A DNA stretch of 64,000 nt from Acetobacter conturbans. GTDB lineage: Bacteria > Pseudomonadota > Alphaproteobacteria > Acetobacterales > Acetobacteraceae. Each line of letters begins with the position of its first letter. The stretch's first letter is position 1. This document shows, piece by piece, positions 37,458-46,523 of the stretch. Location: positions 124,001 to 188,000 of the forward strand of contig NZ_WOSY01000007.1 in NCBI RefSeq assembly GCF_011516755.1. The letters are read 5' to 3'. The translations under genes were made by a program, and so were the position numbers. The notes beneath the pieces are model-generated. The model did no database searches. It was not told where the DNA came from and saw only the letters and a list, made by a program, of their open reading frames with translations.

Positions 37458-38171
37458 TTATTCGCCCTCGCTGTCCAGTGCATAACCGGCGGAACGCACT
37501 GTACGGATCAGATCGCGCTCGCCGAGACCGTTGATCTCCTTGCGCAGACGCCGGATGTGAACATCGACCGTGCGAATCTCCACATGAATGTTCTCGCCCC
37601 AGATCGACCGCAGGATGTCTTCACGTGAAAAGACCCGTCCTGGACGCCGCATGAAGAATTCCAGCAACCGGAACTCCGTCGGGCCAAGCTGCACCGAGCG
37701 CCCACCGCGTTCGACCCGGTGCTTCACCAGATCCAGGACGATGTCCTCGAAGTGCAGGAGTTCGGATGGCCCCTGCGTGCGTCGCAACAGGGCACGCATA
37801 CGGGCTTCCAGCGTCGCCATACTGACCGGCTTGGTCAGGTAATCATCCGCGCCGGTTTCCAGCCCCCGAATGGCGTCCACCTCCTCGGAGCGCGCCGTCA
37901 GCATGATAACCGGCAGTTCGTGACCGCCCGGCATCGCACGCAGCCGACGGCATATGTCTATGCCGCTCAGGCTGCCCGGCAGCATCCAGTCCAGCAGGAC
38001 AAACGACGGGCGGAAAGCTGTCAGCGCCGTCAGCGCTGCTTCCCCGTCCCCCGCCACTTCCACGCGATAACCCTGTTTCTCGAGGTTGTAGCGCAGCATC
38101 ACCTGCAGGGAGGGATCATCCTCCACGACGAGAACGCGCAGACCGTTCCCTCCTCCGAGCGATTCCGACAT
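37458..38171 (-). CDS. phoB: Phosphate regulon response regulator
   Basis: OmpR-type DNA-binding regulator (237 aa). The receiver has the acidic pair VEDDPS, the phospho-acceptor Asp in LLDWMLPG near residue 60, and the switch Lys in DYLTKPVS. The winged-helix domain starts near residue 135 and includes LGPTEFRLLEFFMRRPGRVFS and IRTVDVHIRRLRKEI. It activates pst and other phosphate genes by binding PHO boxes; one candidate lies before pstS. It starts 8 bases after phoU with GAGGAC upstream. Confidence 0.95.
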   Translation of the reverse strand: MSESLGGGNGLRVLVVEDDPSLQVMLRYNLEKQGYRVEVAGDGEAALTALTAFRPSFVLLDWMLPGSLSGIDICRRLRAMPGGHELPVIMLTARSEEVDAIRGLETGADDYLTKPVSMATLEARMRALLRRTQGPSELLHFEDIVLDLVKHRVERGGRSVQLGPTEFRLLEFFMRRPGRVFSREDILRSIWGENIHVEIRTVDVHIRRLRKEINGLGERDLIRTVRSAGYALDSEGE

Positions 38172-38179
38172 CGAGGTCC

Positions 38180-38881
38180 TCAGGTTGAAGTATGGCCGCG
38201 ACCGCCGCGCGGACGCACGGCAGGCAGCATTTCACCGGTCACGGCATAATAGACGCGCTCGGCGATATTGGTCGTGTGATCACCGATCCGTTCGAGGTTC
38301 TTCGCCACGAACAGCAGATGGATACAGGCAGTGATATTACGCGGATCTTCCATCATGTAGGTCACGAGTTCGCGGAACATGGCGGTGTAAAGCTCATCCA
38401 CCGCTGTATCGGCCTGCCAGACGGCGACTGCGCCGTCCCGATCCCGCTCCGTCAGCGCATCAATGGCGCGACGCAGGTTGTCCTGCACCAGACGACCCAT
38501 GTTCTTCAGGCCGACAAGGGACATCGTGCTGCCGTCCATTTCGAGCTTCATGGCACGGCGCGCGATAGAAGAAGCATAATCACCGATACGCTCAAGATCG
38601 CCGGTAACCTTCAGGGCGGCGACAATGGTGCGCAGATCGACGGCCATGGGTGAGCGCAGCGCGAGGATGCGGATGGCTAGCGCCTCGGCCTCACGCTCCA
38701 GTTCATCGACTTCAGGATCAAGCTCCGGCGCTTCGATGGCGGCTTCCTCGTCGCCGTCCACGACCGCTTTCACGGCCTGCGCGGTCTGGCGCTCGACCAG
38801 ACCACCCATCTGCGCCATCAGGCTCCGGAGATGCTCCAGTTCCTGCTCGTAGCTCTTCACGGTGTGCGTCGCCTCGGTCAT
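38180..38881 (-). CDS. phoU: Phosphate signalling protein PhoU
   Basis: Peripheral regulator (233 aa) that links the Pst importer to PhoR and keeps the regulon off when phosphate is plentiful. The two three-helix repeats each carry the metal-binding signature: DLERIGDYASSIAR near residue 95 and NLERIGDHTTNIAE near residue 200. The start at 38881 (MTEATHTVKSYEQEL) has GAGGGGAG upstream and matches the family; the frame extends upstream into the end of pstB. It lies 13 bases after pstB. Confidence 0.95.
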   Translation of the reverse strand: MTEATHTVKSYEQELEHLRSLMAQMGGLVERQTAQAVKAVVDGDEEAAIEAPELDPEVDELEREAEALAIRILALRSPMAVDLRTIVAALKVTGDLERIGDYASSIARRAMKLEMDGSTMSLVGLKNMGRLVQDNLRRAIDALTERDRDGAVAVWQADTAVDELYTAMFRELVTYMMEDPRNITACIHLLFVAKNLERIGDHTTNIAERVYYAVTGEMLPAVRPRGGRGHTST

Positions 38882-38894
38882 CGCCCTGCTCCCC

Positions 38895-39698
38895 TCAGCC
38901 GAATCGGCCGGTGATATAATCCTGGGTACGTGTCTCTTTCGGCGCGGTGAACATGCGGTCGGTGCTGTCCATTTCCACCAGTTCGCCAAGATAGAAGAAG
39001 GCCACCTGATCCGCGCAGCGCGCCGCCTGCTGCATGTTGTGCGTCACAATGGCAATGGTGAACTCTTTCTTGAGTTCGTCCAGCAGTTCCTCGATGCGGG
39101 CTGTGGAAACCGGGTCGAGAGCGCTCGTCGGCTCATCGAGCAGCACGATTTCGGGGCGTGTCGCGATGGTGCGGGCAATGCACAGACGCTGCTGCTGGCC
39201 ACCGGAAAGAGCCGTCGCCGAAGCCTTCAGCCGGTCTTTCACTTCCGGCCACAACGCAACACGGCGCAGCACGTCTTCCACGCGTCCGTCCATTTCCGAC
39301 CGCGACAGTTTCTCGTGCAGCTTCACCCCGAATGCGATGTTGTCATAGATCGACATCGGGAAAGGTGTCGGCTTCTGGAAAACCATGCCGATGCGGGCAC
39401 GCAGGCGGTTCACATCAACGGCCTGACTGATGATGTTGCGCCCGTCGAACAGCACTTCACCCGTCGCGCGCTGGCCGGGATAGAGATCGTACATCCGGTT
39501 GAGGACGCGGAGCAGCGTGGATTTTCCGCAACCGGAGGGACCGATCATGCCGGTCACCTTGCGGCGCGGGAAATCCATCGTGATGTTCCGCAGCGCCTTG
39601 TTATCACCGTAGTAGAAATCGAGTGACTTCACCGAGATCGCCGGCTTCGCTGCCACCGCCTCTCCATTCGCCATCTGTCCGTTCGTCAGGCCGATCAT
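38895..39698 (-). CDS. pstB: Phosphate ABC transporter ATP-binding protein
   Basis: ATPase (267 aa) that powers phosphate import through PstC and PstA. All ABC motifs are present: Walker [11 protein letters not shown]-loop [13 protein letters not shown], signature [13 protein letters not shown], Walker [13 protein letters not shown] and the switch His in [10 protein letters not shown]. The chosen ATG has GGAAGGGAG upstream and lies 4 bases after the pstA stop; an ATG eight codons later is possible. The product is cytosolic, bound to the permease pair. Confidence 0.96.
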   Translation of the reverse strand: MIGLTNGQMANGEAVAAKPAISVKSLDFYYGDNKALRNITMDFPRRKVTGMIGPSGCGKSTLLRVLNRMYDLYPGQRATGEVLFDGRNIISQAVDVNRLRARIGMVFQKPTPFPMSIYDNIAFGVKLHEKLSRSEMDGRVEDVLRRVALWPEVKDRLKASATALSGGQQQRLCIARTIATRPEIVLLDEPTSALDPVSTARIEELLDELKKEFTIAIVTHNMQQAARCADQVAFFYLGELVEMDSTDRMFTAPKETRTQDYITGRFG

Positions 39699-39702
39699 CC
39701 GA

Positions 39703-40596
39703 TTATGCTCCCTTCCGGCCGAAGCCGACGCGGACAAGAATATTGATAAGGAGAACCCCGAGCGTCACCAGCAGCGCGCCGGTCCAGGCAAGTTGCACCC
39801 AGTCATCGAACGCCGAGCCTGCATACTGATAAATGGTGACCGGCAGGCTCGCCATCGGGCGGTTGAGGCTGACCGACCAGTCGAGATTGCCCAGCGAGGT
39901 GAACAGCAGTGGCGCCGTCTCACCCGCCACGCGGGCCACCGCCAGCAGGACACCGGTCATGACACCCGTCCGGGCGGCGCGCAGGCAGATGAAGAGGATC
40001 ACCCGCCACTTGGACGCGCCAAGTCCGATCCCCGCTTCGCGCAGGGAGATCGGCACCAGCCGCAGCATGTCTTCCGTCGTCCGCACCACGATCGGCAGGG
40101 CGAGAATGGCAAGGGCCACCGAACCGGCGAGGCCCGAGAAATGCCCCGTCGGCACCACGAGCAGCTGATAGATGAAAAGACCGATCAGGATCGAAGGCGC
40201 GGACAGCAGCATGTCCGACACGAAGCGTGTCGTGCTGGCCATCCAGCCGCTCCCATAATCGGCGAGATAAATGCCGCACATCATGCCGAGCGGTGCACCG
40301 ATGAGAATGGAAACGGCCGTCTGGATCACACTGCCGATGATGGCGTTGGCAAGGCCTCCATTCGATCCCGGCGAAGCCGTGGAATGGATGAACGTCACCA
40401 GAGAAAGACCGCCGGCACCCCGGATGATGAGCGTGAAGAGAATCGACCCTAGCGCGAGCAGCGCGACACCCGTGGCCACAAGGCTGAGGACTGTCGCGGT
40501 CCGGTCCATAATCTGGCGACGCATGGCCAGCGAGCCATTCACTTTCCAGCCGTCGATTGAGGGCTGCACGTCGTCGGCAACGTCATTCTGCGTCAT
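39703..40596 (-). CDS. pstA: Phosphate ABC transporter permease PstA
   Basis: Inner-membrane half-channel (297 aa) with about six helices, first at residues 36-60. It shows the family's [24 protein letters not shown] region near residue 88 and the cytoplasmic coupling loop [14 protein letters not shown] near residue 187, which docks with PstB. ATG follows the pstC stop by 2 bases, with GGGAGGG in the end of pstC as the ribosome site, so translation is coupled. Confidence 0.95.
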   Translation of the reverse strand: MTQNDVADDVQPSIDGWKVNGSLAMRRQIMDRTATVLSLVATGVALLALGSILFTLIIRGAGGLSLVTFIHSTASPGSNGGLANAIIGSVIQTAVSILIGAPLGMMCGIYLADYGSGWMASTTRFVSDMLLSAPSILIGLFIYQLLVVPTGHFSGLAGSVALAILALPIVVRTTEDMLRLVPISLREAGIGLGASKWRVILFICLRAARTGVMTGVLLAVARVAGETAPLLFTSLGNLDWSVSLNRPMASLPVTIYQYAGSAFDDWVQLAWTGALLVTLGVLLINILVRVGFGRKGA

Positions 40597-40598
40597 GA

Positions 40599-41612
40599 TC
40601 AGCGGCCCTCCCGGCGCGTGGACATACCCAGCAGCACGCGGGACACCGCCAGCGCCATGAAAGAGAGAGCCATCAGAATCGCGCCCAATGCCATCAAGGC
40701 AGAGAGCTTCAGGCTGCCTGACGGACTCTCGGGAAATTCAAGGGCGATCAGGGAGGCAATCGTGTTGCCGGGAGCGAAAAGCGACCAGCCGATCTTGTTG
40801 GCGTTGCCGATCACGAAGGTGACGGCCATCGTCTCGCCCATCGCGCGGCCCATGCCGAGCACGACACTGCCGATGACGGCGCTGCGCGACCAGGGGAGGA
40901 TGACGTTGCGCATGACCTCCCAGCGGGTCGCCCCGAGCCCGAACCCGCTTTCCTTCAGCACGGCGGGAATAGAGGCAAACACGTCGCACATGACCGCGGT
41001 GACGAAAGGCATCACCATCACGGCAAGGATGAGACCGCCGGTCATGAGACCGGTGCCGAAAGGTGCACCCTGCACAAGCGCGTGAATGATCGGAACATGT
41101 CCGAACCAGCTTCGCAGGAGGGGCTGCACATAACGCGCCATCAGCGGCACGATGACAAAGAAACCCCACATACCGAAGATGATGGAAGGAACGGCGGCGA
41201 GAAGCTGCACGGCCATACCGACGATGAAAGAGACGCGGGCCGGGGCCATCTGGGTGAGCCAGAACGCGGCGCCAAAGGCGAGGGGAACGGCGACAACCAG
41301 CCCGATCAGGCTTGTCATGACCGTGCCGAAGACGGGCGCGAGCGCTCCGAAATTCTGCGTCACGGGGTTCCAGACGGCCGATGCGAAGAAAGCAGGGCCG
41401 AATGTCTCGAAGGCTTTCATGCCCCCGCTGACCATCACAAGAATGATCGCACCCAGCAGCAGAAGCACCCCGACACCGGCTGCCGTCACCAGCCATCGGA
41501 AAACCTTATCCCCGTTAAAACTCGAGGGAGAGCCAAGCGCCGCCTTCTGCGCTCCGGTTCCTTCGGGCGGTTCACCGGAAACTGCCTCAACCGTCCGCGC
41601 TATTCCATTCAT
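40599..41612 (-). CDS. pstC: Phosphate ABC transporter permease PstC
   Basis: Partner permease (337 aa from this start) and first gene of the phosphate block. Six helices begin near residue 40; the coupling loop reads ESGFGLGATRWEVMRNVILPW, and AVPSIIFGMWGFFVIVP near residue 150 is typical. ATG 41612 is preferred for the GGAG ten bases upstream, but ATG 41648 is in frame and would add 12 residues. The 270-bp gap to the divergent lipoprotein gene should hold the promoter. TGTCA-type elements there are spaced 15, not 11, bases, so no PHO box is claimed. Confidence 0.94.
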   Translation of the reverse strand: MNGIARTVEAVSGEPPEGTGAQKAALGSPSSFNGDKVFRWLVTAAGVGVLLLLGAIILVMVSGGMKAFETFGPAFFASAVWNPVTQNFGALAPVFGTVMTSLIGLVVAVPLAFGAAFWLTQMAPARVSFIVGMAVQLLAAVPSIIFGMWGFFVIVPLMARYVQPLLRSWFGHVPIIHALVQGAPFGTGLMTGGLILAVMVMPFVTAVMCDVFASIPAVLKESGFGLGATRWEVMRNVILPWSRSAVIGSVVLGMGRAMGETMAVTFVIGNANKIGWSLFAPGNTIASLIALEFPESPSGSLKLSALMALGAILMALSFMALAVSRVLLGMSTRREGR

Positions 41613-41882
41613 GAACCAGACGCTCCGTTTCCTGACGGAGCCGACCATTACTTAACGGTCATCCGGCGGGCAACCACCGAATGACATCCGGACACGTGAC
41701 ATTTTTGTTGCGCTTGTCTGCACATGAGAAAATCCGGCTCACCCGGCTCCCACCGTCCCTTCCGTGAGAACAATGCTGATGAGCGGATTCCACATGCCTT
41801 CCGGCATCGGACAGGCTGTTTTCGTGCGGTGCAATGTCATCCTATGATGGATCGGAATAAGAGCAGAGCAGGAGCAGGAACG

Positions 41883-42164
41883 ATGATGCATCGGAAAATC
41901 ATGGGTGCGGGCGCGTCCGCCCTGTTGGCGGGACTTCTTGGTGGATGCGCGGATGCTCCGGCCCAGCCAGCCACTCCCCGTGCAGGCATGGCCAATCCGG
42001 CCTCGGTTTATTGCGAGAAGATCGGCGGCCATCTGGAGATGAAGCAGGGCGCGGACGGCACATACGGAATCTGCCATCTGCCCGATGGGTCATCAATGGA
42101 GGAATGGGCGCTGTTCCGACGCGATCATGCTGCGCCCGTGCAGGCAGGACAGACCTCCAGATGA
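41883..42164 (+). CDS. Small DUF333-family lipoprotein
   Basis: Predicted lipoprotein of 93 aa. The signal peptide ends in lipobox LLGGC, placing the lipidated Cys near residue 22. The mature part is a DUF333 domain: MANPASVYCEKIGGHL, then GTYGICHLPDGSSMEEWALFR, with two Cys that may form a disulfide. The family is widespread and has no established function. AGGAG lies about 10 bases before the ATG; a second ATG follows at once. The stop overlaps the next gene in ATGA, suggesting coupled translation. Confidence 0.83.
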   Translation: MMHRKIMGAGASALLAGLLGGCADAPAQPATPRAGMANPASVYCEKIGGHLEMKQGADGTYGICHLPDGSSMEEWALFRRDHAAPVQAGQTSR

Positions 42165-42982
42165 GCAACGGTTTCCGGGCGCTCTGGACAGAACGTTACG
42201 GTGAGGGCGTGCCCGTTCCGTCCGTGACGCCGGATGCGGTGACGAAAAGCCTGATGGCGCATCGCACCGTACGTGCCTTTCTGAAAACTCCCCTGCCAGA
42301 AGGCGCGCTGGAAGCAGCGATTGCGGCCGCCCAGTCGGCCTCGTCATCCTGCAACATGCAGGCATGGAGCGTCGTGGCCATCGAAGATCAGGCACGGAAG
42401 GACAGACTGGCGGAACTGGCGGGCGATCAGGCCCATATCCGGCAGGCACCCCTGCTGCTGATGTGGCTGATCGACCTTGGCAGGCTGAAGCGGCTCGGCG
42501 CGACGGAAGGCGTTTCTCTGGAAGGGGTGGATTATTTCGACACCTTCATGGCCGCAACGGTGGACGTCGCGATGGCCGCCCAGAACGCGGCCGCCTCCTT
42601 CGAAGCCGCCGGGCTCGGCATCGTTTATCTCGGTGCGATGCGCAACCACGCCGAACAGGTGGCAACGGAACTCGACCTGCCCCCTCTGACGACGGTGGCA
42701 TTCGGACTGAGTGTCGGGATACCGGACCCGGAGAAACCCGCGCATATCAGGCCACGCCTCGTCCCATCGGTCGTGCTGCACCGGGAGCGTTATGATGCAT
42801 CAGAAGAGCAGCAGGGCATCGCGAATTACGACGCCGTTTATGCGGCTTTCCAGAAAGCGGAAGGGCTTCCTGAGAAGCGATGGACGGATGCGACTCTGCG
42901 CCGCTTTGCGACGCCCAAGGCGCTGCATGGCCGTGAACACCTGCGGGAAGCACTGGAAAAGCACGGCTTCCGGCTTCGTTGA
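42161..42982 (+). CDS. Nitroreductase-family NAD(P)H:flavin oxidoreductase (NfsA-like)
   Basis: FMN-dependent reductase of 273 aa, closest in layout to NfsA-type enzymes. RTVRAFLKTPLPEGALEAAI near residue 30 begins the FMN-binding region, with QSASSSCNMQAWSVV after it, and GLGIVYLGAMRNHAEQV near residue 155 matches the family's glycine-rich FMN segment. The length is longer than simple nitroreductases and fits NfsA/Frp types. It starts inside the stop of the DUF333 gene (42161-42164). The physiological substrate is unknown; quinones, nitro compounds or flavins are typical for the family. Confidence 0.83.
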   Translation: MSNGFRALWTERYGEGVPVPSVTPDAVTKSLMAHRTVRAFLKTPLPEGALEAAIAAAQSASSSCNMQAWSVVAIEDQARKDRLAELAGDQAHIRQAPLLLMWLIDLGRLKRLGATEGVSLEGVDYFDTFMAATVDVAMAAQNAAASFEAAGLGIVYLGAMRNHAEQVATELDLPPLTTVAFGLSVGIPDPEKPAHIRPRLVPSVVLHRERYDASEEQQGIANYDAVYAAFQKAEGLPEKRWTDATLRRFATPKALHGREHLREALEKHGFRLR

Positions 42983-43475
42983 GAGGCACTGCACGACAGA
43001 ATTCCCCATATGGAATGAGTTACTCCGGAGCGCAGAGGCAGACAGCACCCAATACTCCCGGGTCTCTGCGTGACGCCGTTACAGGACGCCGCTGAATCCG
43101 GCAGCGGCGGCACACGCCCCTATTTATTCCCAAGTCGGGATCAAAAGGACTCTGTTCCTTTGTGGGGTTCGGGGCAAAACCCGGAAAATCCTTTACTGCC
43201 CAAATATTATTGTGATGCGCAAGGCACAGAAAGCGCGCCATCACATCGCATCCATTATTGCAATCAAACATTCGCAAATAACAGAAATAAATACAGGATT
43301 TATACAAGTATGAATAGAATTACGGTCTACATATAAACCATTACACAACCGGCACAAACTTCCTGATTTGAACTATTTTCGCGCATTACTCTTGCAATAC
43401 ACTCAATGCGCTCCAATCTATTACAGAACAGCGGGAATGGCTAAATGTCACTTCCTGCCAAAGGGAGTGCCGAAA
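42983..43475. other. 493-bp repeat-rich, AT-rich intergenic stretch
   Basis: It holds a GCCGCTG/CAGCGGC hairpin (43088-43094 with 43102-43108), a GC-rich hairpin element at 43164-43188 and then an AT-rich tract (about 43240-43440) that probably contains the promoter of the following small gene. Open frames of up to 88 codons have no ribosome site or family match. The base composition differs sharply from the flanking genes. Confidence 0.6.
43164..43188. repeat. GC-rich hairpin element, copy 1
   Basis: GGGTT pairs with AACCC around a GC-rich loop, followed by GGAAAAT. The pattern GGGG-TT-GG-GCAAA-CCC-GAAAA is shared with the hairpin at 46400-46425, so the two look like members of one dispersed element. 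Similar short GC-rich repeats are common between genes in acetic acid bacteria (recollection, not searched). Confidence 0.4.
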
Positions 43476-43781
43476 ATGTCAGCTTACAAAACTTTGCGTG
43501 AAGCCATCGAAAAGAAAAGCGTTGTCAGCTTTACTTTGGGAGACAAGCCGCAGAGCGGATCACCCCATGCTCTGGGCAAAGGCGACAATGTCGAAAAAGT
43601 GCTGATGTATCGTGGCGAAGATTCGCACAAGAAGGGGATTGCCCCCACAGGGGAATGGAGCGTTCTGTCGGTTTCAGAGCTCTCCGATGTACAACTTGTT
43701 CCTGATGCACCGTTCCACATCGGCCATCCGTCTGAGAAGCACCGCTCCGAAATCCGGGAAGTTGATATTGAGCTGACCTGA
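43476..43781 (+). CDS. Stand-alone WYL-like domain protein
   Basis: Small protein of 101 aa. YKTLREAIEKKSVVSFTL followed by SPHALGKGD, then EWSVLSVSELSDVQLV, matches the order of a WYL domain (ligand-binding fold usually attached to a helix-turn-helix). Here there is no DNA-binding domain, and the usual W-Y-L residues are only partly kept. AAGGGAG lies 8 bases before the ATG, making this start firm. It is flanked by repeat-rich DNA upstream and a long hairpin downstream, and has no partner gene. It may act as a ligand-binding effector; this is inferred. Confidence 0.6.
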   Translation: MSAYKTLREAIEKKSVVSFTLGDKPQSGSPHALGKGDNVEKVLMYRGEDSHKKGIAPTGEWSVLSVSELSDVQLVPDAPFHIGHPSEKHRSEIREVDIELT

Positions 43782-43787
43782 GATAAT

Positions 43788-43823
43788 CCTGTTGGTGCTT
43801 GTCACGTAGCAAGCACCAACAGG
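43788..43823. terminator. Long perfect hairpin between convergent genes
   Basis: A 14-bp perfect inverted repeat (43788-43801 and 43810-43823) with an 8-nt loop sits between the WYL-like gene and the convergent leuD. No T-run follows in either direction. It probably works as a bidirectional terminator or transcript-end stabiliser. Confidence 0.6.
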
Positions 43824-43839
43824 GCGTCACGTCAGATTT

Positions 43840-44460
43840 TCAGAGTGCGATAGCAGGAAACCAAGGTTCTTCTTTCTTGCGTTTCGCTTCGAAAATCTCG
43901 ATCGCGCCCACCTGTTTCAGCGTCTGGCCGATATCGTCCAGCCCTTCGAGCAGCAGACGCTTGCGGAGCGGGTCGATCTCGAAACCGACTTCCTGTCCGT
44001 CCGGGCGAATGACCACCTGACGCGCCAGATCGACCGTGATGCGACTGTTGGAGCCTTGCGTGGCATCTTCCATTAGCGCGTCACAGACTTCACGCGGCAG
44101 ACGGATCGGCAGGATGCCGTTCTTGAAGCTGTTGTTGAAAAAGATATCGGCAAACGACGGCGCAATAACGCAGCGGATACCGAAATCCAGCAGCGCCCAG
44201 GGGGCATGCTCACGCGACGACCCGCAGCCGAAATTCTCGTGTGTGACGAGGATTTCCGCCTTTCGGTAAGGCTCCCTGTTCAGCACAAAATCCGGGTTTT
44301 CAGAACCGTCCGGACGATAACGCATGCCGTCGAAGGCATGGATGCCAAGACCGGTCCGCTTCGTCGTCTTGAGGAAGCGGGCCGGAATGATCTTGTCCGT
44401 GTCGATATTGGCCTCGGGCAGAGGTGCCGCGATAGCCGTCAGAGTGGTGAATTTCTCCAT
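43840..44460 (-). CDS. leuD: 3-isopropylmalate dehydratase small subunit
   Basis: Small subunit (206 aa) of the leucine-pathway isomerase; it supplies the swivelling substrate-binding domain to LeuC. Motifs are [14 protein letters not shown] near residue 18, [16 protein letters not shown] near residue 75 and [13 protein letters not shown] near residue 107, all at the expected places. It lies 23 bases after leuC, so the two subunits are made from one transcript. Confidence 0.97.
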   Translation of the reverse strand: MEKFTTLTAIAAPLPEANIDTDKIIPARFLKTTKRTGLGIHAFDGMRYRPDGSENPDFVLNREPYRKAEILVTHENFGCGSSREHAPWALLDFGIRCVIAPSFADIFFNNSFKNGILPIRLPREVCDALMEDATQGSNSRITVDLARQVVIRPDGQEVGFEIDPLRKRLLLEGLDDIGQTLKQVGAIEIFEAKRKKEEPWFPAIAL

Positions 44461-44483
44461 CGGTCTTCGTCCTTCTGCCGAAA

Positions 44484-45890
44484 TCAGTTGGTAAGTTCGC
44501 GGGCGTCGGTCAGCATGCCGGTGACCGCCGCCGCCGCTGCCATCGCGGGCGAGAGCAGATGCGTGCGACCACCCGGCCCCTGACGACCTTCAAAATTGCG
44601 GTTGGAGGTCGAGGCGCAACGCTGGCCCGGAGTCAGCTTGTCCGGGTTCATGCCGAGGCACATGGAGCACCCTGCTTCACGCCACTCGAAACCGGCGTCG
44701 AGGAAAACGCGATCCAGCCCTTCTTCCTCGGCCTGCGCCTTCACCAGACCGGAACCCGGCACGATCATTGCGCGCACACCCTCGGCAACCTTGCGGCCCG
44801 CAGCAATCGACGCTGCTGCCCGCAGATCCTCGATACGGCTGTTGGTGCAGGAGCCTATGAACACCACATCGACCGGTGTCCCGGCGATCTTCTGACCGGC
44901 CTTGAGGTCCATATATTCCAGCATCCGCACGAGCTGCGCACGCTTCGCTTCGTCGGCCTCATTGGCCGGGTCCGGTACCGTGCCGTTGATCGGCAGCACT
45001 GTTTCCGGACTTGTGCCCCATGTCAGGCACGGCTCGATATCTTCAGCCCGCAGCGTGATCTCGGTGTCGTAAACCGCACCTTCATCGGCAGCCAGCGTCT
45101 TCCAGTATGCGACGGCCTCATCGAACCCCTCCCCTTTGGGAGCGAAACGACGGCCCTTCACATACGCAAATGTCGTCTCGTCCGGTGCGATCAGACCCGC
45201 ACGGGCACCGCCTTCGATAGCCATGTTGCAGACCGTCATACGGCCCGCCATGTCCAGCCCGCGAATGGCGGAACCGCAGAACTCGATGACATGCCCTGTG
45301 CCGCCTGCCGTGCCGATCTTGCCGATGATCGCCAGCACGACGTCCTTCGCCGTCACGCCCGGCGTGAGTTGCCCCTCGACGGCGATTTTCATGTTCTTCG
45401 CGGGCTTCTGCAAAATGGTCTGCGTGGCCATCACATGCTCGACCTCGGACGTGCCGATGCCAAAGGCCAGCGCACCCATCGCACCGTGGGTGGAGGTGTG
45501 GGAGTCACCGCAAACGATCGTCATGCCCGGCAGCGAGATGCCCTGCTCGGGGCCGACCACATGCACGATGCCCTGATTGGCCGACAGCAGAGGGAAATAC
45601 GGAACGCCGAATTCCTTGACGTTACGCTCCAGCGTCTCGATCTGGTTGCGGCTTTCCGGCTCCTCGATCGGTTTGGTCCGGTCGGAAGTCGGCACGTTGT
45701 GATCCACAACCGCGATCGTGTTTTCGGGGTGACGCAGCTTGCGGCCAGCCAGACGCAGCCCCTCGAACGCCTGCGGGCTGGTCACCTCATGAAGAAGGTG
45801 CCGGTCGATATATAGGATGGCGGTCCCGTCCTCGAGAGTATCGACAACGTGGTTGTCCCAGATCTTGTCGAACAGAGTACGCGGTGACAT
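44484..45890 (-). CDS. leuC: 3-isopropylmalate dehydratase large subunit
   Basis: Catalytic subunit (468 aa) carrying the [4Fe-4S] cluster that isomerises 2- to 3-isopropylmalate. Cluster ligands are the Cys in [11 protein letters not shown] and the two in [21 protein letters not shown] and [19 protein letters not shown] are further aconitase-family marks. The start is ATG 45890 ([16 protein letters not shown]); an upstream frame of 29 residues looks non-coding. AGGAT lies just upstream. rplS lies upstream on the same strand, but a terminator separates them, so leuCD probably has its own promoter. No leucine-rich leader peptide was found. Confidence 0.97.
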   Translation of the reverse strand: MSPRTLFDKIWDNHVVDTLEDGTAILYIDRHLLHEVTSPQAFEGLRLAGRKLRHPENTIAVVDHNVPTSDRTKPIEEPESRNQIETLERNVKEFGVPYFPLLSANQGIVHVVGPEQGISLPGMTIVCGDSHTSTHGAMGALAFGIGTSEVEHVMATQTILQKPAKNMKIAVEGQLTPGVTAKDVVLAIIGKIGTAGGTGHVIEFCGSAIRGLDMAGRMTVCNMAIEGGARAGLIAPDETTFAYVKGRRFAPKGEGFDEAVAYWKTLAADEGAVYDTEITLRAEDIEPCLTWGTSPETVLPINGTVPDPANEADEAKRAQLVRMLEYMDLKAGQKIAGTPVDVVFIGSCTNSRIEDLRAAASIAAGRKVAEGVRAMIVPGSGLVKAQAEEEGLDRVFLDAGFEWREAGCSMCLGMNPDKLTPGQRCASTSNRNFEGRQGPGGRTHLLSPAMAAAAAVTGMLTDARELTN

Positions 45891-46059
45891 GGCCAATCCT
45901 GAATATCCTGAAATGAACCCGGGCTTTGCCTCCCCGCCGCGCGGAACGTCAAGGCCGTCCATGCAACAGGGATACACAAATCACGGTATATGCAGTGAAG
46001 ATGTGGCGAGCGTTGCTCTAACCCGCAAGCATCCGTGAAGAAACTAACACAAATGGTTT

Positions 46060-46078
46060 CCAAAGGCACCGCCTTTGG
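46060..46078. repeat. Perfect 8-bp hairpin
   Basis: CCAAAGGC (46060-46067) and GCCTTTGG (46071-46078) with a 3-nt loop, about 170 bases upstream of leuC. It could be a dispersed repeat or part of the leuC leader. Confidence 0.45.
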
Positions 46079-46263
46079 CGCGCTCAGATGGAGCGTCTTT
46101 CGCAATGCCCTAAGCAGCTAAAAAAGCGATGATATATCCTGCAAACCCAAGGATGGCACCGAGCAATCTCCTGCATTTGGAAGGAAATGAAAGGATTGCG
46201 TGCCGTTTCCGGACTCCCCGCACAGTCCGGAAAACTCTCCCCTCATCGGGAATAGGTTTGCAA

Positions 46264-46450
46264 AGGCTCTGTTGTCGTTACGTGTTGGGTGTGATTTTTC
46301 AACGGGTTAACGGAATCCCGGGCTCGGCCCGCATCCGGCATGAACCGCAGGGCTCGACAGCCTGCTCTGTTGATAAACAAGCGGGTTTCCGAAGACCCGG
46401 GGCTTTGGCGCAAAGCCCTGAAAAAGACGCGGCACGGAACAACAGAGCCT
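46264..46450. mobile_element. Possible MITE or IS remnant with 12-bp inverted ends
   Basis: AGGCTCTGTTGT (46264-46275) and ACAACAGAGCCT (46439-46450) are perfect inverted repeats about 190 bases apart. The tip GGCTCTGTTG resembles the ends of several IS5/IS6-type elements. Inside is a second hairpin, GGGCTTTG/CAAAGCCC (46400-46407 with 46411-46418), similar to the element at 43164. There is no transposase and no clear target duplication, so it would be non-autonomous or decayed. Confidence 0.4.
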
Positions 46451-46472
46451 CTCAAAGGCATACAAACGCCAA

Positions 46473-46504
46473 CAAAAAAGCCGGTGCCCTTGCGGGACAC
46501 CGGC
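46473..46504 (-). terminator. Terminator after rplS
   Basis: GCCGGTG (46480-46486) pairs with CACCGGC (46498-46504), extended inward by CCC/GGG with one bulge. The minus strand then has a T-run (A-run 46473-46479). It lies 20 bases after the rplS stop. T residues also follow on the + strand. Confidence 0.88.
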
Positions 46505-46523
46505 TTTTCCGAACGGAAATCCG

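Larger units (their letters stand above)
45891..46472. other. Intergenic stretch between leuC and the rplS terminator
   Basis: About 580 bases without a supported gene. It contains a perfect hairpin, CCAAAGGC/GCCTTTGG (46060-46078), and an element bounded by 12-bp inverted repeats (46264-46450). The leuC promoter must lie near its left end. Short open frames here lack ribosome sites. Confidence 0.6.

Noticed and set aside
41680..41702. Possible PHO box upstream of pstC
   Set aside because: Two TGTCA elements are present on the minus strand, but they are 15 bases apart instead of 11, so the match to a PhoB site is too poor.
43070..43336. An 88-codon frame before the WYL-like gene
   Set aside because: It runs through the hairpin repeat and AT-rich DNA and has no ribosome site.
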